Origin: Pseudomonas sp. GM74 | Lineage (GTDB): Bacteria > Pseudomonadota > Gammaproteobacteria > Pseudomonadales > Pseudomonadaceae | Length of the DNA: 64,000 nt | Assembly: GCF_000282455.1 (NCBI RefSeq) | Contig: NZ_AKJG01000041.1 | Coordinates: 186,001 to 250,000, forward strand | Direction of reading: 5' to 3' | Part shown: piece by piece, positions 36,530 to 46,168 of the stretch | How the letters are laid out: each line of letters opens with the position of its first letter | Position numbering within the stretch: the first letter of the stretch is position 1 | The notes under the pieces: generated by a model | What the model was told of the DNA's origin: nothing | The model's input: only the letters and a program-made list of their open reading frames with translations | Databases searched by the model: none | Made by a program: the position numbers and the translations under genes

Positions 36530-37518
36530 TGCGTCTGGGCTTTGCCCTGGCCTGTGGGTTGCTGCTGACGTCGATTACGGTATCCGCCGAGCCGGCGCCA
36601 CAGCTGCGCGTGTTGTCCGGGCATGCCATCGACGGTATGCGCGGCGGCAACCTGTCCGGGCTGGCGCAGTGCGGCAATGACCTTTGGGCGGTTTCCGACC
36701 GCGACGATGACCAGATCTATCGCCTCGATACCCGCGAATCCGTGTGGCGGGCACAAACGGTGCACATCGACGTACCGCCGGTGCCCGACAGCGGTTTGCC
36801 CTGGGGGCTGAAGACTCGTGTCTGGGGGGCTTCATTCGTGCGCGGCGGTGATCTGGACTTCGAAGGCATCACCTGCGACAACGCCGGCAATCGCTACATC
36901 GTCAGCGAAGGCCATGCTGCTGTCTTGCAAGTGCCACTGATGGGACCCACAAATTGGCTGAAAATCTCGCCGATGATGGTTCGCGAGGCACGGGCCAGAG
37001 GCCTGCTGTTGCAATTCAATGCGCTGTTCGAAGGGCTGGCGATCAATTCGGCGGGGGATCAGATGTGGCTCGCCGCCGAACGTCAAGGCCGGGGACTGCT
37101 GATGATCAAACGCAAGCAGACGTTGTGGGATTGTGACGGTGGCTGCGTGTTGCTGAGCGAGGCGGGCATGGAAATGCAGCCCGAGCAGTTTCCCCGTGCC
37201 AAGCCTGTCCCGCGGGACTTCTCTGACCTGTCGCTGTTCAACGGCAAGCTGTTCACCCTTGAACGCAATGCCTTCCAGATCTGCCGCCGTGATGCGCAGA
37301 CGGCCAAGGTCGAGCGCTGCTGGTCGTACGCCGCCGAGTTGTTGCAGGAAAACCGTCGTTATTCACAGAATTACGGGCTGGAAGAAGCGTTGATCGTGGA
37401 TGCCGATGGCGCCTGGATCGGTGTCGACAATAATTTCGGCGCGCGCGCCGATGGCGAAGTCCGCCCGGTGGTCTGGCGCTTCGCCGCACCGGAAGGTGGC
37501 TGGAGTGCCAAGCCATGA
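36529..37518 (+). CDS. exported esterase-like phytase-family (beta-propeller) protein
   Basis: A 329-residue secreted protein: signal peptide MRLGFALACGLLLTSITVSA, then repeats typical of the 'esterase-like activity of phytase' family (LSGLAQCGNDLWAVSDRDDDQIYRL, DFEGITCDNAGNRYIVSE, FEGLAINSAGDQMWLAAE). The activity is unproven. It lies between parE and the next gene with 1- and 4-bp overlaps, an arrangement I recall for P. aeruginosa (PA4966-PA4965). Confidence 0.82.
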   Translation: MRLGFALACGLLLTSITVSAEPAPQLRVLSGHAIDGMRGGNLSGLAQCGNDLWAVSDRDDDQIYRLDTRESVWRAQTVHIDVPPVPDSGLPWGLKTRVWGASFVRGGDLDFEGITCDNAGNRYIVSEGHAAVLQVPLMGPTNWLKISPMMVREARARGLLLQFNALFEGLAINSAGDQMWLAAERQGRGLLMIKRKQTLWDCDGGCVLLSEAGMEMQPEQFPRAKPVPRDFSDLSLFNGKLFTLERNAFQICRRDAQTAKVERCWSYAAELLQENRRYSQNYGLEEALIVDADGAWIGVDNNFGARADGEVRPVVWRFAAPEGGWSAKP

Positions 37519-38039
37519 GGCAACAACGCCCGGGGCAGCGTATCGGCCGGGTGTTCATGGTGCTGGCCTGGTGTGCGGCGCTGTTTCTGGCCACGCGATT
37601 TTTCGCCCAGTGGGAAGCGCGTCAGCAAAATCCGAATGTGGTGGTCAGTTCGGAGCAGGGCGAAGGTTTCATCGAGGTGAAACTGGTGAGCAACGCTCAA
37701 GGGCATTTCGTCGCCAGCGGTCAGATCAACGGCCAGCCGGTGGACTTCATGCTCGACACCGGGGCGACCGATGTGTCGATTCCGGCGGACCTGGCCAAGC
37801 GCTTGAAGCTCGAAGAAGGATTCGGCGTGACCCTGAGCACGGCCAATGGCCTGAGCCAGGGCTATCGCACCCGTATCGAACGCCTGCAACTGGGCGACAT
37901 CGTGCTGCGGGATGTACGCGCACTGGTGGCCCCGGGGCTGCACGGCGATCAGGTGTTGCTCGGCATGAGCGCACTGAACAAACTTGAATTTACCCAGCGC
38001 GGTGGCACCATGCTGCTGCGCCAGACAACGAACCGATGA
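37515..38039 (+). CDS. membrane-anchored retropepsin-like aspartic protease (TIGR02281 type)
   Basis: A 174-residue protein with one N-terminal membrane segment ([18 protein letters not shown]) and a clan AA aspartyl-protease domain with the active-site motif [13 protein letters not shown] monomer has only one catalytic Asp, so it should act as a dimer in the periplasm. It overlaps the previous gene by 4 bp and ends 7 bp before parC. The substrate is unknown. Confidence 0.87.
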   Translation: MRQQRPGQRIGRVFMVLAWCAALFLATRFFAQWEARQQNPNVVVSSEQGEGFIEVKLVSNAQGHFVASGQINGQPVDFMLDTGATDVSIPADLAKRLKLEEGFGVTLSTANGLSQGYRTRIERLQLGDIVLRDVRALVAPGLHGDQVLLGMSALNKLEFTQRGGTMLLRQTTNR

Positions 38040-38046
38040 GGCCCGC

Positions 38047-40314
38047 ATGAGCGACTCCCTTGATCTCAGCCTGGACGGTGTAGAACGCCGGTCACTGGCT
38101 GACTTCACCGAAAATGCCTACCTCAACTACTCCATGTACGTGATCATGGACCGTGCCTTGCCGCATATCGGCGACGGCCTGAAACCGGTACAGCGCCGCA
38201 TTATTTATGCGATGAGCGAGTTGGGGCTGGACGCCGATTCCAAGCACAAGAAGTCGGCGCGTACCGTCGGTGACGTGCTGGGTAAATTCCACCCCCACGG
38301 CGATTCGGCCTGCTACGAAGCCATGGTGCTGATGGCCCAGCCGTTCAGCTATCGCTACACGCTGGTCGACGGCCAGGGCAACTGGGGTGCGCCGGATGAT
38401 CCCAAGTCCTTCGCGGCCATGCGTTACACCGAAGCGCGGTTGTCGCGTTATTCCGAAGTGCTGCTCAGCGAACTGGGCCAGGGCACTGCGGACTGGGGCC
38501 CGAACTTCGACGGCACGCTGGACGAGCCGCTGGTGTTGCCGGCCCGCCTGCCGAACATTCTGCTCAACGGCACCACCGGTATCGCCGTGGGCATGGCCAC
38601 CGACGTTCCGCCGCACAACCTGCGGGAAGTCGCTACGGCCTGCGTGCGCTTGCTCGACGAGCCCAAGGCCACGGTCGAACAGCTCTGTGAACACATCCAG
38701 GGCCCGGACTACCCGACCGAAGCGGAAATCATCACCCCGCGCGCCGACCTGCTGAAAATCTACGAAACCGGTCGCGGTTCGGTGCGCATGCGTGCCGTGT
38801 ATCACATCGAAGACGGCGACATCATCGTCACGGCGCTGCCGCATCAGGTCTCGGGCGCCAAGGTGCTGGAACAGATCGCCGCGATGATGCAGGCCAAACC
38901 GTCCAAGGCGCCACAAATTGCCGACCTGCGTGACGAATCCGACCACGAAAACCCGTGCCGGATCGTGATCATTCCGGGGGCGCGGAAAAACTTCGACCAC
39001 GATGCGCTGATGCAGCACCTGTTCGCCAGCACCGAGCTGGAGTCGAGCTACCGGGTCAACATCAATATCATCGGCCTGGACGGCAAGCCGCAGCTGAAGA
39101 ACCTGCGGGCGCTGCTGGTCGAATGGCTGGAGTTCCGGGTGCAGACCGTGCGTCGTCGCCTGCAATTTCGCCTCGACAAGGTCGAGCGTCGCCTGCACCT
39201 GTTGGACGGTTTGCTGATTGCCTACCTCAACCTGGATGAAGTGATCCACATCATCCGTACCGAGGAGCAGCCACGGGCCAAACTGATCGAACGCTTCGCC
39301 CTGAGCGAGATCCAGGCCGACTACATCCTCGACACCCGTTTGCGTCAGCTGGCGCGACTGGAAGAGATGAAGCTGCGTGCCGAGCAGGATGAACTGCTCA
39401 AGGAACAAGCCAAGCTGCAAGCCCTGCTGAGCAGCGAAGCCAAGTTGAAAAAACTGGTGCGCAGCGAACTGATCAAGGACGCTGAAACCTACGGTGATGA
39501 CCGCCGGTCGCCTATCGTCGAGCGTGCCGAAGCCAAGGCCCTGACCGAGCACGATCTGCTGCCGAACGAGAAAGTGACGGTGGTGCTGTCGGAAAAAGGC
39601 TGGATTCGCTCCGCCAAAGGCCACGAAATCGACGCCACCGGGCTTTCCTACAAGGCCGGGGACGGTTTCAAGGCGCTGGCAGCCGGGCGCTCCAACCAGT
39701 TTGCCGTGTTTATCGACTCCACCGGTCGCAGTTATTCGGTGGCCGCCCACACCTTGCCGTCGGCCCGTGGCCAGGGCGAGCCACTGACCGGTCGCCTGAC
39801 GCCGCCGCCAGGGGCGAGTTTCGAATGCGTGCTGATGCCCGAAGACGATGCGCTGTACGTGATCGCTTCCGACGCCGGCTACGGTTTCGTGGTCAAGGGT
39901 GAAGACCTGCAGGCCAAGAACAAGGCGGGCAAGGCGCTGTTGAGCCTGCCGAACAACGCCAAGGTCATGCTGCCGCGCCCTGTGGCCGATCGTGAGCAGA
40001 ACTGGCTGGCGTCGGTGACGACCGAAGGTCGCCTGCTGATCTTCAAAATCAGCGACCTGCCACAATTAGGTAAGGGCAAAGGCAACAAGATCATCGGGAT
40101 TCCCGGTGAGCGAGTGGCCAGTCGCGAAGAGTATGTGACGGACATCGCCGTATTGCCGGACGGTGCAACACTGGTGTTGCAGGCCGGGAAACGTACCTTG
40201 TCACTGAAAGCGGACGACCTCGAGCACTACAAGGGTGAACGTGGCCGTCGTGGCAATAAATTGCCGCGTGGTTTCCAGCGGGTAGATGCGCTGCTCGTCG
40301 AAAACCAAAATTAG
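38047..40314 (+). CDS. parC: DNA topoisomerase IV subunit A ParC
   Basis: A 755-residue DNA-cleaving subunit of topoisomerase IV. It has the N-terminal signature [25 protein letters not shown], the catalytic tyrosine in [14 protein letters not shown], and a C-terminal beta-pinwheel. The quinolone-resistance region reads [12 protein letters not shown], with the susceptible-type Ser and Glu both present. Start ATG 38047 is chosen for the normal N-terminus; an upstream extension overlaps the protease gene. Confidence 0.97.
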   Translation: MSDSLDLSLDGVERRSLADFTENAYLNYSMYVIMDRALPHIGDGLKPVQRRIIYAMSELGLDADSKHKKSARTVGDVLGKFHPHGDSACYEAMVLMAQPFSYRYTLVDGQGNWGAPDDPKSFAAMRYTEARLSRYSEVLLSELGQGTADWGPNFDGTLDEPLVLPARLPNILLNGTTGIAVGMATDVPPHNLREVATACVRLLDEPKATVEQLCEHIQGPDYPTEAEIITPRADLLKIYETGRGSVRMRAVYHIEDGDIIVTALPHQVSGAKVLEQIAAMMQAKPSKAPQIADLRDESDHENPCRIVIIPGARKNFDHDALMQHLFASTELESSYRVNINIIGLDGKPQLKNLRALLVEWLEFRVQTVRRRLQFRLDKVERRLHLLDGLLIAYLNLDEVIHIIRTEEQPRAKLIERFALSEIQADYILDTRLRQLARLEEMKLRAEQDELLKEQAKLQALLSSEAKLKKLVRSELIKDAETYGDDRRSPIVERAEAKALTEHDLLPNEKVTVVLSEKGWIRSAKGHEIDATGLSYKAGDGFKALAAGRSNQFAVFIDSTGRSYSVAAHTLPSARGQGEPLTGRLTPPPGASFECVLMPEDDALYVIASDAGYGFVVKGEDLQAKNKAGKALLSLPNNAKVMLPRPVADREQNWLASVTTEGRLLIFKISDLPQLGKGKGNKIIGIPGERVASREEYVTDIAVLPDGATLVLQAGKRTLSLKADDLEHYKGERGRRGNKLPRGFQRVDALLVENQN

Positions 40315-40324
40315 GCGACATAGA

Positions 40325-40360
40325 AGCGCCGAACTACGAATTAACCCGTAGTTCGGCGCT
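40325..40360. terminator. hairpin after parC
   Basis: AGCGCCGAACTACG at 40325-40338 pairs exactly with CGTAGTTCGGCGCT at 40347-40360; the loop is 8 bp. It begins 10 bp after the parC stop and is followed by TTGCG. Confidence 0.75.
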
Positions 40361-40489
40361 TTGCGCTGGAGTCGGAACGCATATTCACGGATGATATGGC
40401 CTTTCAAGCGCCGGCACTGCCGCGCGTTCTTCATATTTATTGAGTATTTTTACTGTGGTCAGCCTTTTTGCGATCACCTGGATGGGACG

Positions 40490-41203
40490 ATGACTGCTCT
40501 GCGCCTTCCTTTTATTCTTTTGCTCGCCGGCGTTCTTGGCTTGGCGGGTTGCAGCGTTCACCAACCGGTGTCGTTGTATCAGCTGGACGCTGGAAGTCCG
40601 GTTCAGCCTGCACAGAACGCAGGCATGGCGGTATTGTTGGGGCCGGTCACCGTGGCCGACTACCTGCAACGCGAAACCCTGTTGCAGCGTCAGCCCGATG
40701 GCAGCCTGCAAGCCTCGACGGACGGTCGTTGGGCCGGCAGCCTTTCGTCGGATATCGACCAACTGCTGCTGCGTCAGGTCGCTGGTCATCTGGACAGCCA
40801 GCGCGTAGTGCTGGCCCCGGCGACAGTGGGCTTCACCCCGGATGTTCAGGTACTGCTGACCATCACGCGGCTGGACTCGGGTGAAAAGCAACCGGCGATT
40901 CTCGACGCGCAATGGCGCCTGATCGATCGTCGCGGGCAGGTCCGCGACAACCGCATCATCCATTTGCAGGAACAGCATGCCGGTACCACCGCGGCGCAGG
41001 TCCAGGCACAGGGTGTGTTGTTGCAACGACTGGCCGAACAACTGTCGGTGGCGCTCAAGCCCCTGGCCAATCAGCCGCCGATCGCCGAAGTTCCGCGCAA
41101 ACCGGCAGCCAAGGCGCCAGCACCTGCGGTAGAGCAGGAAAAGCAGCCGAAGATCCCGATGGCCGCGCCTATTCGTACGGATATGGAAGTGTTCCGCTTC
41201 TAA
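40490..41203 (+). CDS. PqiC/ABC_trans_aux family outer-membrane lipoprotein
   Basis: A 237-residue lipoprotein precursor: MTALRLPFILLLAGVLGLAGC with the lipobox cysteine at residue 21. The body matches the PqiC (DUF330) pattern: YQLDAGSP at the start, VLLGPVTVADYLQRETLLQR, then SLSSDIDQLLLRQVAGHL. The tail is proline/alanine-rich. Relatives work with MCE-type lipid transport systems, but no MCE genes are adjacent here. Start 40490 (GATGGGACG upstream) places the signal peptide first; the longer frame is unlikely. Confidence 0.8.
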   Translation: MTALRLPFILLLAGVLGLAGCSVHQPVSLYQLDAGSPVQPAQNAGMAVLLGPVTVADYLQRETLLQRQPDGSLQASTDGRWAGSLSSDIDQLLLRQVAGHLDSQRVVLAPATVGFTPDVQVLLTITRLDSGEKQPAILDAQWRLIDRRGQVRDNRIIHLQEQHAGTTAAQVQAQGVLLQRLAEQLSVALKPLANQPPIAEVPRKPAAKAPAPAVEQEKQPKIPMAAPIRTDMEVFRF

Positions 41204-41221
41204 GTCTTGATTGAGTCCATA

Positions 41222-41246
41222 CAAAGCCCGCCTTGTGCGGGCTTTG
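41222..41246 (+). terminator. hairpin terminator after the PqiC-type gene
   Basis: CAAAGCCCGC and GCGGGCTTTG form a 10-bp stem with a 5-base loop, 18 bp after the stop codon. The following TCGTTTC is T-poor. Confidence 0.8.
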
Positions 41247-41288
41247 TCGTTTCTGCAAGGTGGAGAGCTTTAGTGCCTGTCCCGACCC

Positions 41289-41379
41289 CTTCGCTGGCAA
41301 GCCAGCTCCCACAGTGTCCGTGTCGTACACAAATCAAGTGAACGCCCCTGAACCTGTGGGAGCGGGCTTGCCCGCGAAG
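41289..41379. repeat. imperfect REP-like inverted repeat
   Basis: CTTCGCTGGCAAGCCAGCTCCCACAG (41289 on) and CCTGTGGGAGCGGGCTTGCCCGCGAAGG (41353 on) are inverted, imperfect copies of the genus repeat, lying between two convergent genes. Confidence 0.7.
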
Positions 41380-41396
41380 GCGTAGGTACAGGCAAC

Positions 41397-41432
41397 AAAA
41401 AAGCCCGCAGACGATCGCTCATCTGCGGGCTT
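41397..41432 (-). terminator. rho-independent terminator of the minus-strand HAMP-protein gene
   Basis: AAGCCCGCAGA at 41401-41411 pairs with TCTGCGGGCTT at 41422-41432. On the minus strand the hairpin is followed by a T-run (41397-41402 read as TTTTTT), 20 bp after the gene's stop. Confidence 0.85.
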
Positions 41433-41452
41433 CTTCACATCAGGGCCAAGGT

Positions 41453-42970
41453 TTAAGCCCGACGCTCGTGCATCCGCGCCAATTGCCGTTCCAGCATCGA
41501 TGGATACGGCTCCATCAACCGCTCCACGCAGCACGCGCCCTCTGGACTGGCGATCGGGCGGATCCGTGCGCGCTGGCGGATCAACGCGTCGTCACTGATC
41601 TTGCGCTCCACCAGCAGCAGGTTACGGCTGTGTTGCGACAGGGCCAGGGCGTCCTGGGCGGGGTCGGTCAGCAGCAGGTCGATCTGGCTCAGGCCGAACA
41701 GCTCATCGCCCAGGGTCAGGCCCAGCTGCAATTGCAGGGTGATGCCGCTGTCCGCGACTTCGATCTGCAACTGGTGGCCCAAGGCCCGCAGCAGCTCGCC
41801 ACAGCAAATGGCGTTGGTCAGGTAGTCGTCGCCGCTGTCTTCGGTGTGGAACAGCATCAACGTGCTGCCATCGTTCAAGGTCTCCACTTCGCCTTGATAC
41901 AGCGAAGCGGCCTGGTCGAGGCAGTCGCGATAGCGTTCGAGCAGCTCTTCAAGTCGCGCCCGCGGCAGGCGTCGCAGTTGCTCCTGGGAGCCCAGTTGCA
42001 CCGCCAGCACCGCGCTGTGTTGCGGCACGCTCGGCGTGGCCTTGCGAATCACCGGTTGTGGGGTACTGTCCAGCGACTCGTCGCGCAGGTCGGCGAACGG
42101 GTCTTCATCATCGTCGTCTTCGACGGTGCTGACGATCTGCCGTGGCGCTGGCTTGAGCGCCGCTACCGGGCGGCTCTCGTCGAAACTCGGGTCGCGCAGG
42201 TTACGGACTTCGAAGGCCGGGTCGGCCTCGTCATCCATGTCGTCGAATTCCGGTTCCGGCTCCGGCACAGGGGCGGGTTCCGGGGCGAAGTTGGCGTGCA
42301 ACTGGCGCGCCAGGTCGCCGATTTCGTCCTGGCGGTCGGTGGCCGGGGTGTATTCATCGATATTGCGCAGCCACACCCGCAGTTGCAGCAGTGGAGTGGA
42401 GAGATAGCGCCCCATGCGCAGGCTCAGGGCCAGGGACAGGGCCAGCAGGATGGCGCTCAGAATGCCCATGCTTTGCAGGCTGATAGTCATCGGCTGCTGG
42501 AACTGGTCCATGTCCAGGCTGATACGCAATTGCCCGGCAGTCACGTCCTGGAAGGTGATCTTGCTCTGGTACATGCCCTCGGCTTCACCCAGCAGGCCAT
42601 GCTTGGGACGCTGGCCGGATTCGGCAAGGATGCGGTTGTCCGGACTGTAGATGGCGGCGTGGGCCACCAGCTTGTTCTTGGTCAGGTTATTGAGCAGCAC
42701 ATTGAGGCTGAGGATGTCGTTGGACACCAACAGCTCCGTGGCCGAAGTGGCCGTCTGCGTCGTCAGGCTTTCGCCCAGCGCATCCGCCTGCTCGTGCATG
42801 GCCTGCTTGAACTGCAGGCCCATCACACCGGCATAGATGACCAGGGCCAGGGCGACCAGGATCACGTTATGGCTGGCGATGCGCAATGCAATCGGTACAC
42901 GGCGGTGGCGCAGTGCCCGGAAGATCAGCAGGAAGAAGTTATCGGTTTTTACTGGCGTAGGCCGGTTCAC
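41453..42970 (-). CDS. membrane protein with sensor, HAMP-like and degenerate cyclase-like domains
   Basis: A 505-residue inner-membrane protein. One membrane segment near residue 30-50 and another near 163-185 flank a periplasmic domain of the SMP_2/AhpA type (LLVSNDILSLNVLLNNLTKNKLV). A short HAMP-like linker, a Glu/Asp/Pro-rich stretch (about 230-320) and a C-terminal domain follow. The last part (LEELLERYRDCLDQAASLYQGEVETLNDGSTLMLF) has the spacing of class III nucleotidyl cyclases but lacks the metal aspartates, so it is probably a non-catalytic sensor. It is divergent from serB, as I recall for P. aeruginosa PA4961. The function is unknown. Confidence 0.65.
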   Translation of the reverse strand: MNRPTPVKTDNFFLLIFRALRHRRVPIALRIASHNVILVALALVIYAGVMGLQFKQAMHEQADALGESLTTQTATSATELLVSNDILSLNVLLNNLTKNKLVAHAAIYSPDNRILAESGQRPKHGLLGEAEGMYQSKITFQDVTAGQLRISLDMDQFQQPMTISLQSMGILSAILLALSLALSLRMGRYLSTPLLQLRVWLRNIDEYTPATDRQDEIGDLARQLHANFAPEPAPVPEPEPEFDDMDDEADPAFEVRNLRDPSFDESRPVAALKPAPRQIVSTVEDDDDEDPFADLRDESLDSTPQPVIRKATPSVPQHSAVLAVQLGSQEQLRRLPRARLEELLERYRDCLDQAASLYQGEVETLNDGSTLMLFHTEDSGDDYLTNAICCGELLRALGHQLQIEVADSGITLQLQLGLTLGDELFGLSQIDLLLTDPAQDALALSQHSRNLLLVERKISDDALIRQRARIRPIASPEGACCVERLMEPYPSMLERQLARMHERRA

Positions 42971-43105
42971 TTGAGCTCGGCTCTTTTGTCCGTGAAGTTG
43001 ACGCGCAGTATAGCGACAGGCCCTAGACCGTCAAAGCGCTCACGGTGCCCGATGGTCACTGAAAGTGGGTAGAATGCGGTTTTTTTCCACCTGCGGGGGT
43101 GCGCC

Positions 43106-44320
43106 TTGCGCGAAATCGTCCTGATAAACATCACGGGAGTCGACCGTCCGGGTCTGACTGCGGCCATTACCGGCGTTCTGGCCCAGGGTGGTGTGAACAT
43201 TCTCGACATCGGTCAGGCGGTGATCCACGACACCTTGTCGTTCGGCATCCTGGTTGAAATTCCCGACACCGAGCAAGGCAAGTCCGTGCTCAAGGACATC
43301 CTGTTCAAGGGCTACGAGCTCGATCAACAGGTGCGTTTCACGCCGGTGTCCGAACAGGATTACCAGCAGTGGGTCGGTAACCAGGGCAAAAAGCGCCACA
43401 TCGTGACCCTGTTGACCCGCAAGGTGACAGCCGGGCAGTTGCAGGCCGTGAGCTCGATCACCGCCAAATATGGCCTGAACATTGACCACATCGATCGTCT
43501 GTCCGGGCGCATGCCGCTGGACACCCCGGCCGACAAGGGCAAGGGCTGCATCGAGTTTTCCGTGCGTGGCGAAGCGGCTGATCCGCAGGCGCTGCGTGCC
43601 GAATTCCTCAGCGTCGCCCAGGAACTGAACGTCGATATCGCCTTCCAGGAAGATTCGCTGTTCCGTCGCAACCGTCGCCTGGCGGTGTTCGACATGGACT
43701 CGACCCTGATCGAAGCCGAAGTGATCGATGAACTGGCCAAGGCGGCTGGCGTGGGTGACAAGGTTTCGCAAATCACTGAGCGGGCGATGGCCGGCGAACT
43801 GGACTTCCGCGCCAGCTTCAAGGAGCGCCTGGCCTTGCTCAAAGGTCTGGACGTCAATGTGCTGGACTCCATCGGCGCCTCGCTGCGCCTGACCGAAGGC
43901 GCCGAAACCCTGTTCGCCGAACTCAAGCGCCTGGGCTACAAGACAGCGATTCTGTCGGGCGGCTTCACCTACTTCGCCAAGCAATTGCAGGCCAAGCTGG
44001 GTATCGACTACGTGTTCGCCAACGAACTGGAAGTGGTCGACGGCAAAGTCACCGGTGTGGCGGTCGAGCCGATCGTCGATGCGCAGCGCAAGGCGGATTT
44101 GCTGAAGGAACTGGCACACAAGGAAGGCTTGCGCCTGGAGCAGACCATTGCGGTCGGCGACGGTGCGAATGACTTGCCGATGCTGGCGATTGCCGGGTTG
44201 GGCGTGGCGTTCCGTGCCAAGCCGCTGGTGAAGCAGTCGGCCAGGCAGGCAATTTCGACGCTGGGTCTGGATGGCGTGCTGTATCTGCTGGGCTTGCGCG
44301 ATCGCGACGGCCAGCTGTAA
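43106..44320 (+). CDS. serB: phosphoserine phosphatase SerB
   Basis: A 404-residue enzyme completing serine synthesis from phosphoserine. Two N-terminal ACT-type regulatory regions (about 1-90 and 97-180) precede the HAD phosphatase domain with the nucleophile motif FDMDSTLIEAE (Asp196/Asp198), SGGFTYFA and VGDGANDLPML. The start is TTG 43106 with GGGGGTG just upstream; it gives the expected REIVLINITG N-terminus. It is divergent from the membrane-sensor gene. Confidence 0.94.
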   Translation: MREIVLINITGVDRPGLTAAITGVLAQGGVNILDIGQAVIHDTLSFGILVEIPDTEQGKSVLKDILFKGYELDQQVRFTPVSEQDYQQWVGNQGKKRHIVTLLTRKVTAGQLQAVSSITAKYGLNIDHIDRLSGRMPLDTPADKGKGCIEFSVRGEAADPQALRAEFLSVAQELNVDIAFQEDSLFRRNRRLAVFDMDSTLIEAEVIDELAKAAGVGDKVSQITERAMAGELDFRASFKERLALLKGLDVNVLDSIGASLRLTEGAETLFAELKRLGYKTAILSGGFTYFAKQLQAKLGIDYVFANELEVVDGKVTGVAVEPIVDAQRKADLLKELAHKEGLRLEQTIAVGDGANDLPMLAIAGLGVAFRAKPLVKQSARQAISTLGLDGVLYLLGLRDRDGQL

Positions 44321-44323
44321 AGC

Positions 44324-44417
44324 AATGTGGGAGCGGGCTTGCTCGCGAAGGCGTCGTTACATTCAACATCTATGTTGACTGTCAGTCCGCTTTCGCGAGC
44401 AAGCCCGCTCCCACATT
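44324..44417. repeat. REP-like inverted repeat, perfect 26-bp arms
   Basis: AATGTGGGAGCGGGCTTGCT... at 44324-44349 and its exact complement at 44392-44417, separated by 42 bp, lie between convergent serB and psd. Confidence 0.9.
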
Positions 44418-44432
44418 CAGATCTTCAACAGG

Positions 44433-45293
44433 TCAGGCTTTCGGTGAGCCCATGCCCTGACCCATCTGCACCGCTGTACCGGCGGTCATTTCTTCAGCCC
44501 ACTTCACCTGATCCGGCCCGAACAGCACGACGGCGGTCGAGCCCAGCTTGAAGCGGCCCAGTTCCGCACCTTTTTCCAGATGGATCGGCGCGCGCGCGGC
44601 TTCGTCGTAGCGGAAAGTTTTCAGCTCGCGCTTCGGCGGTGTGACCAGCCCGGCCCAGACGGTTTCAATCGACGCCACGATCATCGCGCCCACCAGCACC
44701 ACGGCCATCGGCCCGCGCTCGGTGTCGAAAATGCACGCCACGCGCTCGTTGCGGGCGAACAGTTCCGGAACGTTTTCAGCGGTGGTCTGGTTGACCGAGA
44801 ACAGACGACCCGGGATGTAGACCATCTCGCGCAGGGTACCGGCCAGCGGCATGTGCACGCGGTGGTAGTCCTTCGGCGACAGGTAGATGGTCGCGAAGTC
44901 ACCGCCCATGAACGGCGCAGCATTCGCCGCATCGCCCCCCAACAGTTCCAGCACGCTGAAGCTGTGGCCCTTGGCCTGGAACACACGGCCGTGCTCGATC
45001 GGGCCAAGCTGGCTGATCGCGCCGTCGGCCGGGCTGAGGATCGCGCCCGGAGTCTCGTCCAGCGGGCGGGCACCGTCTTTCAGCGCGCGGGTGAAGAACG
45101 CGTTGAAGTGCTCGTAGGCGGTCAGGTCTTCGACCAGCGCCTGGGACATGTCCACTTGATAGCGCTTGGCGAACCAGGCGGTAAAGGCATTCTTGAACCA
45201 GCGCACGCGGCATTCGGCGATGCAGCCGGCCAGTCGCGAGAGCAAGTTGTGGGGCAGCAGGTACTGGCCGAGGAGAAACAGACGCTTGTTCAT
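44433..45293 (-). CDS. psd: phosphatidylserine decarboxylase proenzyme
   Basis: A 286-residue membrane-associated enzyme making phosphatidylethanolamine. The self-cleavage motif that creates the pyruvoyl cofactor is present as [11 protein letters not shown] near residue 252, and the catalytic-type segments [11 protein letters not shown] and [11 protein letters not shown] are intact. It ends with the short alpha-subunit typical of the proenzyme. It lies 9 bp after the rhodanese gene on the same strand, as in P. aeruginosa. Confidence 0.95.
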   Translation of the reverse strand: MNKRLFLLGQYLLPHNLLSRLAGCIAECRVRWFKNAFTAWFAKRYQVDMSQALVEDLTAYEHFNAFFTRALKDGARPLDETPGAILSPADGAISQLGPIEHGRVFQAKGHSFSVLELLGGDAANAAPFMGGDFATIYLSPKDYHRVHMPLAGTLREMVYIPGRLFSVNQTTAENVPELFARNERVACIFDTERGPMAVVLVGAMIVASIETVWAGLVTPPKRELKTFRYDEAARAPIHLEKGAELGRFKLGSTAVVLFGPDQVKWAEEMTAGTAVQMGQGMGSPKA

Positions 45294-45302
45294 TAACAGT
45301 CC

Positions 45303-46127
45303 TTAAAAATCTTGAATTTCTACCGGGGTATCGGGATGGTTGCCCCATTCGCCCCAAGAGCCGGCGTAGCCCTTGACCCGCGGATAACCGAGAGCCTTGG
45401 CCACCAGATAGGTGAAGCCAGACCGATGGTGTGTCTGGCAGTGGGTAATCACTTCTTTGTCTTTGCTGATCCCGAGTTGTTCGAGGATCTGCGGCATGTC
45501 AGTGCGGATGCGCAGATGGCGTGCCTGATCCATGCCGGCGGTCCATTCGAAATTGACCGCGCCGGGAATGTGCCCGCCCTTGGCCGCCAGGACCTTCTCG
45601 CCGGAATACTCCAGCGGCCCGCGTGCGTCCCAGATGGCCAGGTCGGCGGCACCGAGACGGCTTTGCAGGTACTCACGGGTGGCGGTGGGTTCGTCGTGCA
45701 AGGTCAGAGAAACCGGGCCGCCCACGGCTGGCGGGATCTGGATCGACATGGGCAAACCTTCTGCCAGCCAGGCCGTCAGGCCGCCGTCGACATAGTGGTA
45801 CTTGCTGTGGCCGATGACATCCAGCAGCCAGATGAAGCGCCCGGCCCAACCGCCGCCTTCGTCGTCATACACGACGTAGACCGCATCGGGATTGTGTCCC
45901 AGCTCGCCAAACAGCGTTTCGAGTGCTGCCTGCGGGGGCATCAGTCCCGGGGCGGGTGCCTGCCCCAGCTGCGTGCGTTTCGGATCGACAAAGCGCGCGC
46001 CGGGAATGTGCCCTTCGGCGTAGCGGGCGGGACTGGTCAAGTCCACCAGAATCAGTTCGCGGGCGTCGAGGCGAGGGAGCAAGTCGCTCGGCTCGATCAC
46101 CAGCGGCAAGCCAGAGAAGTCAGACAT
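45303..46127 (-). CDS. rhdA: thiosulfate sulfurtransferase (tandem rhodanese) RhdA
   Basis: A 274-residue protein with two rhodanese domains. Only the C-terminal one keeps the active cysteine, in the loop CQTHHRSG (Cys230). That loop is the one known from Azotobacter RhdA, including the residue number. It transfers sulfane sulfur from thiosulfate to acceptors such as cyanide or thiols. Start 46127 (MSDFSGLP) is preferred to an ATG six codons upstream. It is co-oriented with psd and probably co-transcribed. Confidence 0.93.
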   Translation of the reverse strand: MSDFSGLPLVIEPSDLLPRLDARELILVDLTSPARYAEGHIPGARFVDPKRTQLGQAPAPGLMPPQAALETLFGELGHNPDAVYVVYDDEGGGWAGRFIWLLDVIGHSKYHYVDGGLTAWLAEGLPMSIQIPPAVGGPVSLTLHDEPTATREYLQSRLGAADLAIWDARGPLEYSGEKVLAAKGGHIPGAVNFEWTAGMDQARHLRIRTDMPQILEQLGISKDKEVITHCQTHHRSGFTYLVAKALGYPRVKGYAGSWGEWGNHPDTPVEIQDF

Positions 46128-46168
46128 GTGAGGTCTCCAGAGCACAAAAGGGAAGATTGTAACGCAGC

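Noticed and set aside
38092..40065. 657-codon minus-strand frame opposite parC
   Set aside because: Same reason: antisense of a highly conserved topoisomerase gene.
41468..43072. 534-codon plus-strand frame opposite the HAMP-type membrane protein
   Set aside because: The minus-strand protein has coherent membrane segments and linkers; the plus-strand translation is low-complexity Gln/Arg/His.
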